The position numbers were made by a program, and so were the translations under genes. Below are positions 50,458 through 60,200 of a stretch of DNA of 64,000 nt, one piece after another. The notes under the pieces are model-generated. The model was not told where the DNA came from. It did not search any database and saw only the letters and a list, made by a program, of their open reading frames with translations. The DNA is from Longispora albida DSM 44784 (GTDB lineage: Bacteria; Actinomycetota; Actinomycetes; Mycobacteriales; Micromonosporaceae), in assembly GCF_000379825.1 (NCBI RefSeq), contig NZ_KB903821.1, forward strand, positions 26,626 to 90,625, in the 5' to 3' direction. Every line of letters begins with the position of its first letter. Within the stretch, counting starts at the first letter, position 1.

Positions 50458-53400
50458 TGCAACCTCTTCGCCCCGTAGACCGGCCCGTAGACGAAAACTT
50501 CCTGCTCACCAAAATAGTCGGGCGACTTCACCGTCTTATAGGCATTACGTGGAATTCGAAGAACCACGCCCCCCTTAGCCCTCTCTTTTGCCAGCTTGAG
50601 GCTTGTCGTCCAGGAGACAAGGTCACTCAGCCCATTCACACCGCCATTATGCTCTTCGGGAGTGAGCTTGGGGCCTGGCTGCCCCCAGCCCGTTGGGACC
50701 GCATTCCCAGCTTTAGCATCTTCATACTGCGGATGATCAGGCCAGATCCCGCGGTACAGATACTCATCATCACAGTCGTCGTTGTGCACCAGGACCGGCG
50801 ATGACAGCACCACGTAGTACGTGTGGATGTCTGCGACCGTGAGGTTGAACATCGGCTTGAGGCCGGTGTAGTTGGTGGAGCCGGCGAGGAAGGCTTTGCG
50901 GCCGTCGTACGTCAGCAGTTCGTGGCCGACGGGGAACTGGCTGGCCACGATCCACTCGTGAGCCGTGACGTCCCAGAACGGGTGTTCCTGGGTTGTCTTG
51001 ATCTCGGCCGGCTTGCCGTCGATCGTGACTGTCAGGTCCGTGAAAGCCTTGTCGGCGTTGAGGTGCAGGTACTCGACGGCCTTGGCGACGGTTTCGCCCG
51101 TCTCCGGGTTCGTGGCCATCACCTCGTCGCCGACGGCCACGAACTCGATCGGCTTGGTGGTGCCGTCGGCCATCAGTACCGGCGTGTCGCCCTCGAAGCT
51201 GTTGTCGCAGCTTCCGCCGCCTTCTGGCGCCTTCGGCTTGAACCGGGACTTCTGCCGGGCCAGGGCCACATTGAACTTCGGCGGTTTGATCTTGCCCTTG
51301 CGTCCGCCGAGCCGGTACTCAGCGTTGACGATCGCGCCTTCGATCACGGAGTCGTTGTCCGTGCCCTGGGTCTTGAAGTACTGCTTGTCCAGGGTGCGCA
51401 TCACGAACTCGACGGCGTCGCACTTGGCTTCCCTGTTGTCGGCCTTGCACGCCTGCGTCATGCCAAGCAGTACCGCGACCTGCGGGCGGGCGTCCGGGTG
51501 GCCCTTCATGAACTCGCCGTACCGCTTGTCTGCGTGGTAGGCGAACATGTAGACGTCGGGGAACAGGGTCGGGTCGAACTCGATGCCGCCGAGGCGGGCC
51601 GTCCCGTCCTTGTAGATCCGCAGCGTCAGGCCGTTGTCGTAGCTCTGCTCGTCGACGACGTCGTTGCCGTCGTAGGTGTCTTCCTCGTTGTCCGTGAGGG
51701 ACTCGTGGGTCTGGGTGTGGTAGGAGTTGCCGTCGTCGTCCCTCCACAGGAGACCACTGGGGTCCGACTTGGAGATGGGTGAGTTGTTGGCGTAGGCGTA
51801 GCCGTTCATCTGCTGCGGGTCGTTGAAGTCGACCAGGGGGTCAGCGGAGACGAACCGGCCGGTGGCCGCGTCGTACTCGCGGGCTCCGAGGTGGACGAGG
51901 CCGCTCGGGTCCTTGGTGCCGCCGAGGAAGCTCTTGTCGTCGCCCCAGGTCACGGACGGGCCGCGGTCGGTACCGAAGGGGGTCTGGTAGCGCTTCTTGA
52001 CGTCCCAGGAGCTGTTGCCGATGGACAGCTGGCTGGTGCCCTGGTGGTCGGCCGTGAGCCAGGTGACACCGTCGCCCGTCCGGCTGGCGATGGTCAGGCC
52101 GGCGTGGCTGTAGTACCGGGTGCCCTTCTTCGACGTGCCGTCGATCCGGATCTCGGCGCCGCCGAGGTACAGGGTCGCGGCTGTGGCGGAGTCGCGGCGG
52201 ATCAGGCGGTTGCCGCCCGCGTCGTAGACGAAGGTGGCTGTCTTGCCGTTGTCCTTGTGCTCGGCGAGGTTGCCCTCGACGTCCCAGGTCAGGGTCTGTG
52301 CCGAGGGCGCGCCGGGGCGGCTGGTCGTGTTACCTGCCGTGTCGTAGCCGTAGTTGTCGACACCGGTCGCCGCGCCGGAGCGGGTCACGGACTTCACGGT
52401 GTGCGGCTGGCCGGTGTTGTAGGCGTAGGTGCTGGTCACGTTGCCCGAGGTGGACTTCCTGACCTCGGTCAGCCGGTTGCCGTTGGCCGCGTAGGTCCAG
52501 GTCGTCCAGTACTTGGCCGGGCCGCCGAGCGCGCTGAGCGACGGGGTGGTGTCGCAGCTGCCGCTGGCAGGAGTCCAGGCGTCCTTGATGCGCTGGAGGT
52601 AGTCGTACTTGAAGCACTGGTTGTCGTCGGGACCGGCGCCGTACTGGTTCGTCTTGTCCTTGAGCGCCGTGATGTTGCCGGCCGCGTTGTAGCTGACGTT
52701 GAGGTTGCGGTAGACCGTGGCTGTCGCGTCCTCGTACGCGGCGTGGCGGGTCACCCGGTTGGTGCCGGTCTCGTACTCCCAGATCTGGGTGAGGGTCCGG
52801 CCGCCCGCCGAGGTGTTCAGCGTGCCCATCAGGCCGAGCCCGTCGTAGCTGGTCGACAGCGCGTAGCTGCTCAGCCCGTTCAGGGTCGTCGGGAGGCCTG
52901 CGTTGTTGTAGCCGTAGGTGAGGGTCTCCGCCGGCAGGTCACCCGTGACGGGCAGGGTGGCCGTGGCCACCGAGCCGTCGGCGTTGAAGGTGGACGAGTA
53001 GGCGTACTCCCCCGCCAGGTTGCCCTCGGCCGCGGGGATGACGAGCTTGGCCGAGGTGACCCGGTTGAGCGCGTCGTATCCGGTGACCTCGTTGACGTAC
53101 GCCGCGCCGCCGACCCAGCGGGTCGTCGAGGCCGGCTGCCCCTTGAGCAGGGTGTCGAAGGTGGCCGAGGTGAGCTTCGTGCCGCCGATCACCGTGTCGT
53201 ACGTGGCGACCTGCCTGCCGAGCGTGTCGTACTCGAAGGCGACCTTCTTGCCGCGTCCATCCGTTGTGGACGTGAGCTGGTCCACGTCGTCGTACGTGTA
53301 CGTGGAGGTCCCGGCGTCGGGGTCGGTGGAGGTGTACTTCCGGCCCTCGATGTCGTACCCGATGGTCGAGACGGCCCCGCCCGGCGCAGTGATCTTGTTG

Positions 53401-56400
53401 AGCCGCCCGGCGTTGTCGTACTCGTACAGCGTCTCGTCGTAGGCACCCGTCGGGGTGGCCACCTTGTACTGGCCGAGCTTCGTCGTCCGGCCCCGGGGGT
53501 CCGTCCACACGGAGGTGGCCGTGCCGCCGTCCGGCGGGGTCGTGTCCACCCGGTCACCGTGGTGAGCCGTGGTGGTCCGGAACTTCTCGGTGCCGTTCGC
53601 CCGGAAGATCGAGGCGGTCACGCGGCCGAGCCGGTCGTACACCGCCTCGGTCTGGCCGGGTACCGCGCTCGCCGGGATGTGCAGGGAGCCGGAGGGCGCG
53701 CTGTTGTTGTAGTACGGCTGGTTGCTGTACTTGGTCTGGCCGCGCCCGTCGTAGTGCGTGTCGGTCAGGATCCGGCCGCCGCCCACGCCGGCCGTCTGGG
53801 TCTGGCGGGCGCGGAGAAGGCCGTCGTAGATCGCGTAGCTGTCGATGTAGCCGTTGCCTGCCGCGTTCAGCTTCTCGGTCCGGCTGTAGCTCGGGCCGCC
53901 GGTCCGCTGGAGGTTGTAGCTGAACTTCATGCTCGGGATCTGGGCCGGTGAGCGGTCCGGCAGCCAGACAGCCGTCAGCCGGCCGAGGCCGTCGTAGGTG
54001 GTCTTCGTGCTGCGGTTGTTCACGTCCACGGCGGTCAGCGCCGTGCCCCACGCCGGGTCCAGGGTGGTGTTGAGCGCCCAGCCAGCCGCGTTGGTCACCT
54101 TCACGGCTGTCACCGGGCCGCCGGTCAGCGGGGTGTACTTCGTGGTGTTCTTGCGGCCCCGCACGTCGGCCGTCTCGATGACCCGGCCGTGGGCGTCGTG
54201 CTTGGCCGTGGCCTTCGTCGAGTACACGGCCTGGGTGGTGACGCCGGTGAGTTCCCTCGTCTCGGTCACGTCGCCCTTCGACACCGTGGTGCCGTAGGAC
54301 GTCGCGCCGTCGTAGAGCGTCTGCGAGCCGCCGATCAGGTGCTGGCTCAGGATCGGGGTGGTCTGGCAGTTCACCGAGAACGACTCCGTCTGCACCACCC
54401 GGTCGTGGATCCAGAGCCCGTCGTTGCGGGCGTACGCCGTCCGCGTGCAGGTGTCGTCCGCCGTGGTCGTGGTGTCGCCCTCGTCGTCGACGGCGATGAT
54501 CCGGCCGGGCGGAAGGCCCGCGGTCGTGTCGAACGTGTTCGTGACCCGGGTGGTCCGCCAGCCACGGCCGCCGCTCAGCGCCTGCTTGGTGGTGCTGCTC
54601 TTCTGGCCGGTGACGTAGGCGTTGACCGTGACGCCGTTGCGGGTACGGGTCGCGGTCGGGCCGTGCTCCCACGGTTCTTCGAGGGTCTTGGCCGCGACGG
54701 GCGCGGTGTCGCCGACGCCGTCGTAGGTGATGGTCTGCCGGGTCGCCCCGGCCCGCCAGGGCTGGTCGAGGATGGCCGGGGTGCCGAAGTCCGGTTCCGC
54801 GTCCAGGTACACCGTCCGGGTGGTGCCGCCGGGCAGGCGGTCGCCGTGCATGCCCCGGAAGTAGATCGTGTCGCTCTGCGCCTGCGTGCCGTCCCGTGTG
54901 CCGCTCTCGGTGCGGACCCGGCCGTAGCCGCGCCACTGGCCGTACGTCTTGCGGTTCTCCGGGGTGAACTCGCCCTCGTCGTAGTGCCACGCCGGGTCAC
55001 CCTTGTAGGTGTACGTCGTGAGCACGCTTGGCGCGCCGCCCACGTCGTCGACGACGTTGACCGAGGACACGAGGTACTTGTGGAAGTACTCCAGCTTGGT
55101 GCCGTTGCTCGCCGGGTAGCAGCGTTTGGTGTTGCTCTCCGGTGACGCGGGCATGTTGGTGCCGAGGACGCAGTCCGGGGCGGTGTAGTTGACGGTGAGG
55201 CTGCCGCCGGACTCGTTGTGGATGGCCGCGACGCGGTACCGCACGATCGGGTTGGCCGACGAGGTCACGTCGACCCGGTTGTTCATCGCGACCGGGGTGA
55301 AGCTGATGTCGGGCGTGGTGGTGTTCGCCCGGCCGGAGTGCGAGATGCTGTTCAGCCAGAGGATCTTCTCGTGACTGTCACCCGGGTCCTTGAAGATGTG
55401 GTTCAGCGTCCACTTCTCCACGTCCTGGAACGAGCCGTTCTCCCGGATCTGGGTGGTGACGCTCGCCAGGCGGGTGTGCGTGAAGAACGTTCCCGAGTAG
55501 ACGTTCGGGCAGGACGTGCTGGAGTCACACTGCTGGTCCCAGGGCACGTCGAGGAAGTTGGCCCGGTTCGCCGCCGGGTCGCACGGCTGCCCGGCCTCGC
55601 AGCGGCCAGCCATCGTGAAGACGACCTGCGCCGGTGCGGTGCCAGCGAAGAAACTGTCGGCGTTGTTGTCCTTGCGGGTGCCGTAGACAATCTTTTTCAC
55701 GTACCCGCCACGCACGTACTCCGACACCGTGTTGTCGGTGTGGGCACGCGCGTAGTTGTTCTTCTCCTGGTCGTACCAGTAGCTCATGGTGTTCCCGTGC
55801 AGGTCCACGACGTAGTCGAGGTTCCACGTGTACGGCTGCTGGCACCACGAGGACGCGAAGCCGGCCGTGTTGTGGCAGGGCTCGCCGGGGTTGTTCCCGT
55901 ACACCGGGATGGTGAAGACCGACCTGGTCTCCTCAGCTCCGCCCGTCCAGCCGGGAAGCTGGTTCAGCCCGAAGTAGTACTGGGTGCCGTCGACTGTGGT
56001 GACCTTCCAGTGCTCACCGTTCGGGGCACCGTTGGCCGCACCGGTCAGGCGCTCCACTTTGGAGCCGTCGTCGTTCTTCGGCCGCCACACGTCGGGGATG
56101 GCGGAGATCTGGATCAGTTCCCCGCCGTGCCCGGCCATGCTCAGGGTCGCGTTGTCGCTTCCCCAGCACAGGTCGGCCACGTTGCTCTGGCCGTCCTCCG
56201 AGCACGCCTTGTACCCGCGCGAGAGCGAACCCGGCTCGAAACTGAAGCCCTCACCGATCTCCGAGGGCTGGCTGTTGGAGGCGTGCGACCGGCCGTCCAC
56301 CGACTGCGCGGAGTACGAGAAGGCCACCGACGGGGACGGGCCGGCCGGGTGCGGGGGCATCCGCAGCGGGTACGACCACGAGAAGTCGCCGGACGCGCCG

Positions 56401-57164
56401 CCGGCCGACCAGGTCGCCGAGGCCTGGAACGGCGTCGCCTTGTAGTCGCCGCCCGGGGACGAGGAACTGGCCACCGCTGCCAGCAGTACACCTGAAGACT
56501 TTGCCAGGCCCTGGGTCTCGCCCAGGGTGACGTCAGCAGCGAGCCGGCTGGCCTTGGTGTTGTTGGTGCTCGCCAGCGGCGTGCCCTGGCAGCCAGGCGC
56601 GCCCGGGGTGGTGAGCGCGCACTCCGGGAGCTGGACGAACTGGAGCCTGCCGCCGAAGCCCCCGCCGAACGCGTCCTTGAAACCGGTGTAGTCGATCTCG
56701 ACGGACGACCGGCCGGGCGTGCCGCCGTTCAGCCGGAGCAGGAGGCCGTTGACCCTGGCCCGCTGCGTGGCTTCCCTGTCGATGACCTCGACAGTGACCT
56801 TGCCCTTACCCTGGCCCTGGCCGGTGCGGGGTGCGGCCAGCCAGACCGGCAGCGAGCCGGCCCTGCTCTTGATGGTGTGCAGGCCGCTCGCCCTGGGCGC
56901 GGCTGCGGCATCGAGATCCACAGTCGCGGTACCGGGCGCTGGCCACGACACCGTCACCGGCTTCGACGGGGCCTCGGTGGGCACCGGCCCCTTGCCGGGT
57001 GCGTTCCTGCCGGGAATGGAGATGGCCTGGGTGGCTCTCGGCAGGGCCGGTGCGGCTTCCGCCGCCAGGCCCGGCCAGGTGGAAGCCAGGCCGGCCGCGA
57101 GCACCGCTGGCAGCCCGAAGGTGAGAAGCCGGCGTTTCCGGCTCAGGACATGGGAATACAACAT
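50454..57164 (-). CDS. Secreted RHS/YD-repeat polymorphic toxin with Hint-like domain and ADP-ribosyltransferase-like tip
   Basis: A 2236-aa protein. The signal peptide is residues 1-~38 (LLTFGLPAVLAAGLASTWPG). The body contains SpvB-like sequence (FSWSYPLRMPPHPAGPSPSV) and long RHS/YD repeats that build a shell. The RHS core end reads YDAATGRFVSADPLVDFNDP, then YAYANNSPISKSDPSG. A Hint pretoxin domain spans ~1985-2128 (SCDNSFEGDTPVLMADGTTK, TTQEHPFWD, ending PVLVHN). The last 108 residues are the toxin: LYRGI (Arg 2138), SWTTS (~2184-2188) and GEQEVFVYG (Glu-Gln-Glu 2220-2222), the R-STS-ExE layout of ADP-ribosyltransferases. ATG 57164 has GAGGAG upstream. Confidence 0.9.
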   Translation of the reverse strand: MLYSHVLSRKRRLLTFGLPAVLAAGLASTWPGLAAEAAPALPRATQAISIPGRNAPGKGPVPTEAPSKPVTVSWPAPGTATVDLDAAAAPRASGLHTIKSRAGSLPVWLAAPRTGQGQGKGKVTVEVIDREATQRARVNGLLLRLNGGTPGRSSVEIDYTGFKDAFGGGFGGRLQFVQLPECALTTPGAPGCQGTPLASTNNTKASRLAADVTLGETQGLAKSSGVLLAAVASSSSPGGDYKATPFQASATWSAGGASGDFSWSYPLRMPPHPAGPSPSVAFSYSAQSVDGRSHASNSQPSEIGEGFSFEPGSLSRGYKACSEDGQSNVADLCWGSDNATLSMAGHGGELIQISAIPDVWRPKNDDGSKVERLTGAANGAPNGEHWKVTTVDGTQYYFGLNQLPGWTGGAEETRSVFTIPVYGNNPGEPCHNTAGFASSWCQQPYTWNLDYVVDLHGNTMSYWYDQEKNNYARAHTDNTVSEYVRGGYVKKIVYGTRKDNNADSFFAGTAPAQVVFTMAGRCEAGQPCDPAANRANFLDVPWDQQCDSSTSCPNVYSGTFFTHTRLASVTTQIRENGSFQDVEKWTLNHIFKDPGDSHEKILWLNSISHSGRANTTTPDISFTPVAMNNRVDVTSSANPIVRYRVAAIHNESGGSLTVNYTAPDCVLGTNMPASPESNTKRCYPASNGTKLEYFHKYLVSSVNVVDDVGGAPSVLTTYTYKGDPAWHYDEGEFTPENRKTYGQWRGYGRVRTESGTRDGTQAQSDTIYFRGMHGDRLPGGTTRTVYLDAEPDFGTPAILDQPWRAGATRQTITYDGVGDTAPVAAKTLEEPWEHGPTATRTRNGVTVNAYVTGQKSSTTKQALSGGRGWRTTRVTNTFDTTAGLPPGRIIAVDDEGDTTTTADDTCTRTAYARNDGLWIHDRVVQTESFSVNCQTTPILSQHLIGGSQTLYDGATSYGTTVSKGDVTETRELTGVTTQAVYSTKATAKHDAHGRVIETADVRGRKNTTKYTPLTGGPVTAVKVTNAAGWALNTTLDPAWGTALTAVDVNNRSTKTTYDGLGRLTAVWLPDRSPAQIPSMKFSYNLQRTGGPSYSRTEKLNAAGNGYIDSYAIYDGLLRARQTQTAGVGGGRILTDTHYDGRGQTKYSNQPYYNNSAPSGSLHIPASAVPGQTEAVYDRLGRVTASIFRANGTEKFRTTTAHHGDRVDTTPPDGGTATSVWTDPRGRTTKLGQYKVATPTGAYDETLYEYDNAGRLNKITAPGGAVSTIGYDIEGRKYTSTDPDAGTSTYTYDDVDQLTSTTDGRGKKVAFEYDTLGRQVATYDTVIGGTKLTSATFDTLLKGQPASTTRWVGGAAYVNEVTGYDALNRVTSAKLVIPAAEGNLAGEYAYSSTFNADGSVATATLPVTGDLPAETLTYGYNNAGLPTTLNGLSSYALSTSYDGLGLMGTLNTSAGGRTLTQIWEYETGTNRVTRHAAYEDATATVYRNLNVSYNAAGNITALKDKTNQYGAGPDDNQCFKYDYLQRIKDAWTPASGSCDTTPSLSALGGPAKYWTTWTYAANGNRLTEVRKSTSGNVTSTYAYNTGQPHTVKSVTRSGAATGVDNYGYDTAGNTTSRPGAPSAQTLTWDVEGNLAEHKDNGKTATFVYDAGGNRLIRRDSATAATLYLGGAEIRIDGTSKKGTRYYSHAGLTIASRTGDGVTWLTADHQGTSQLSIGNSSWDVKKRYQTPFGTDRGPSVTWGDDKSFLGGTKDPSGLVHLGAREYDAATGRFVSADPLVDFNDPQQMNGYAYANNSPISKSDPSGLLWRDDDGNSYHTQTHESLTDNEEDTYDGNDVVDEQSYDNGLTLRIYKDGTARLGGIEFDPTLFPDVYMFAYHADKRYGEFMKGHPDARPQVAVLLGMTQACKADNREAKCDAVEFVMRTLDKQYFKTQGTDNDSVIEGAIVNAEYRLGGRKGKIKPPKFNVALARQKSRFKPKAPEGGGSCDNSFEGDTPVLMADGTTKPIEFVAVGDEVMATNPETGETVAKAVEYLHLNADKAFTDLTVTIDGKPAEIKTTQEHPFWDVTAHEWIVASQFPVGHELLTYDGRKAFLAGSTNYTGLKPMFNLTVADIHTYYVVLSSPVLVHNDDCDDEYLYRGIWPDHPQYEDAKAGNAVPTGWGQPGPKLTPEEHNGGVNGLSDLVSWTTSLKLAKERAKGGVVLRIPRNAYKTVKSPDYFGEQEVFVYGPVYGAKRLQ

Positions 57165-57192
57165 GACTCCTCGGGGGAGGGAGGGGGAAAGC

Positions 57193-57222
57193 AGGGTGCC
57201 CGCCGGGACTGGCGGGCACCCT
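57193..57222 (-). terminator. Intercistronic hairpin between LamG-protein and RHS genes
   Basis: AGGGTGCCCGCC (57193-57204) pairs with GGCGGGCACCCT (57211-57222), loop GGGACT, followed on the minus strand by GGGAAAGC-complement with little T-run. It lies in the 70-bp gap and could partly stop transcription before the toxin gene. Confidence 0.55.
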
Positions 57223-57234
57223 GGGAGGGGAAGA

Positions 57235-60200
57235 TCAGGCCCGGCCGCCGGTGTGGAGAGCGCCGACGGCTGTCGCGTCGAGCGCCACCCGGTAGACCCG
57301 GATGTCGTCGATCTGGCCGGGGAAGTACGCCGCTGGCGCGCCGTACCACTTGCCCCGGCCGATGGTGAGCTGGCCCTGTGCCCGCCACGGTGCCGTGAAG
57401 GTGTTCGAGGCCGCGAGCTGGCCGTTCAGGTAGAGCTTCTGGGTACCTGTGGTGGCGTCGTAGGTCGCGACGAGGTGGGTCCACGTGCTGAGCTGCGGGG
57501 CTCCAGCCGCGAGGAGGGAGTACTGCCACGACGGTGCGTCCACATCGGACCCGGCCCGCTCCAGCTGCCAGGCGTTGCAGCCCTTGCAGTAGCTGAGCGT
57601 GAAGGCGTTGAGCTTGCTGCCTTCCTGGCCGACGACGACGGCCGACTCGGCGTTGCTGGTCAGGTACGCCCAGGCCGACACCGTGAACGACTTCGTCGTG
57701 TCCAGCACCGGGCCGGTGGCCGAGGCCACGCCGGTCGTCCCGTCGAACGTGGCCGTGCCGCCGGCTGCCGTCACTCTGCCGGAGATGGTGGCGTTCGCAC
57801 CTCCGGTGCCGTCCGCCAGCACCGTGGCACCGTCCTCGCTCATGTCCCAGGTGGCCACCGGGTCCGTTGCCGCTGATACGACGGGCCGGATGTGGAGGCG
57901 GCTCTCCCAGGTACCCGTGCAGGGCCACTGGGCGACGCTGGCCCCGGGTGCCGTGCTGCTCCTGGTGACGGCCATGCACTTGCCGGTGACCCACGGGCGG
58001 ATCTCGTACAGCGGGTCGTCCCCCGCGGACACCGGCGCGATGGTGAAGATCTGCGCGGTGGCACCGTTGCAGACCCAGTGGCTGAGCTTCGTGCCGTCCG
58101 CGGTACCCCAGTTCGCCAGGTCGAAGCAGCCCGGGGCGTGCACGCCGGTGATCCGGTACTCGGTCGCGCCCATCCGCTCCAGCCTGTACTGGCTGTTCAG
58201 CAGCGCCGTGCCGCAGGGCTGCTGCTGGAGCTGCTGGCCGATGTCACCAGCCGGGCTCGTGACGCACAGATCCGCCCCATCGCTGTTCGCCGGCTTGGAG
58301 AGGACCAGCTGGTGCGGCTGCGAGCCGTCGAACGAGGTGCTCCGCGCGAGGATCTCCGCCGTGGACAGCGCGCGGTTGTACGTCTCGGCACCGTCGATGC
58401 CGCCCGGCCAGTAGTCACCGAGGGCGTCGTCGAACTTGATCCGGCCGACGGTGAGCTTGCCCTTGGCGGGCCAGGTCTGGCTGAAGGCCGCCTCGCCCTG
58501 GAGCACGCCGTTGACGTACAGCCGGATCTTGCCAGCGGTCTTGTCGTACACGCCGGCCAGGTGTGTCCAGGTGCCGAGCTGGGGTGCGCCCTGGGCTGCC
58601 ACCGCGTCCACCTCACCGCCCACAGTGTCGGTCCGGGACCTGCCGAAGACCCACTTGCCAGCCGCCAGGTTGTACTGGAGGTAGAAAGCCGGCCGGTGGC
58701 TGCCTTCGAGTGAGACGGCAGTGGCGTACTTGGTGGTGCTGTTCAGCTTCACCCAGGCCGCGACGGTGAAGCTCGCGTTCGCGTCGATCGCTGGGCCGGG
58801 AGCGCTGGCCCAGTCGTCCGTGCCGTCCAGGTTGAGCACGCCCGCCGCAGTGCTGGCCCCGCCGTTGAACGTCAGGTTCTCGCTGCGGCCCGTGGCGTCA
58901 CTGCCGTCGTTCATCGGCCAGCTCGCGGTGAGGCCGTTGACAGCATCCGGGATCCGGTGGATGTCGTAGCGGGTGTCGGCCTGGCCGAGGCAGTCCCACT
59001 GCGTGATCGGCCCGCCGTCCGTCGTCACCGCGCCACCGACCGCCACGCACTTCTTCGAGTGCATGGCCTTGATCTCGACCTGCAGCTGCGCGAAGCCGGA
59101 GACGTAGGAGAAGGTGAAGATCTGCGGGACATTGGCCGGCGTCTGCGCGCACGCCTTGTTCACGATCCTCGTCCCGCTGGCCGAGCTGCCGTTCTCGACG
59201 TCCAGGCACTGCGAGTCGGCGTGCCCCAGCCGCAGCGCGTACGTCGACCCTCCAGCGTGGACGATCCGGACCGTGTGCTCCGGCACCGACGCCGAGCACG
59301 CCTGCTGGGTGAGCTGCACGGTGCTGGTGGTGCCACCGGCGACGCTCACGCACTTGCCAGAGTGCGAGGCGACGAGCTGGTACCGGGCGTTCTCGTCGAT
59401 GCTGATCGAAGGGGTCTGCCGGTTGCCGAGCGCGCCCTCCCAGGCCAGCACCGGAGCCGCGAGGCTCGCGCCAGACGAGGTCAAGGTCCAGAGCTGATGG
59501 TGGTACCCGGCGGAGCTGCCGGCCACCCCCGAGACGTTCACCAGCACACCGAGGTCGGCCTTGCCGTCGCCGTTGAGGTCACCGGCCTGGGCCGCCGACG
59601 CGCCGCACCAGTTCTGGGCCGGGGACTTCCACGGCTCGGTGAAGTCCCCGAAGCCCGTGCCGTCCGCCTTCGCGTAGGACACCCGCACGCCGGTCTGGCA
59701 GTTCGGGTACTCGTACGTGACCGCGATGTCGGTCTTCCCGTCCGCGTTGAAGTCACCGAACGCCGCCCGGGTCTTGTCCCAGCACCAGGTACCGGCCTGG
59801 GCGGTGCCGGCGCTGGTCCACTTGACCGCCGGAGTCCTGTTGATCCAGAGACCCGACGTCCAGACCTTCACGGCCACGTTGCAGCCCCCGGCGTCGGTGA
59901 CGCCGATCAGGTCGGCCTTGCCGTCGCCGTTGACATCGCCCGTGCCCTGCGCCTTCTCGTACTCCGGGAAGGTCTGCTCGGTGGAACCGGCCGGGTGGGG
60001 CGCCGGTGTGAAGTGCGGGCTGCCGGACGCGCCATCGCCCACCAGGATCTCGCTGCTCCACTCCGTCCCGCCGTTGTACATCAGGGCGAGGTCGTCACCG
60101 GGGGCTCCGTCGATGTTGCCGGCCAGCATCCGGACGTTGTCCAGGATCCAGCCGTCCTTCTCCCAGACCATGAACTCTGCCCCGCCGTTGCCGTCGGAGG

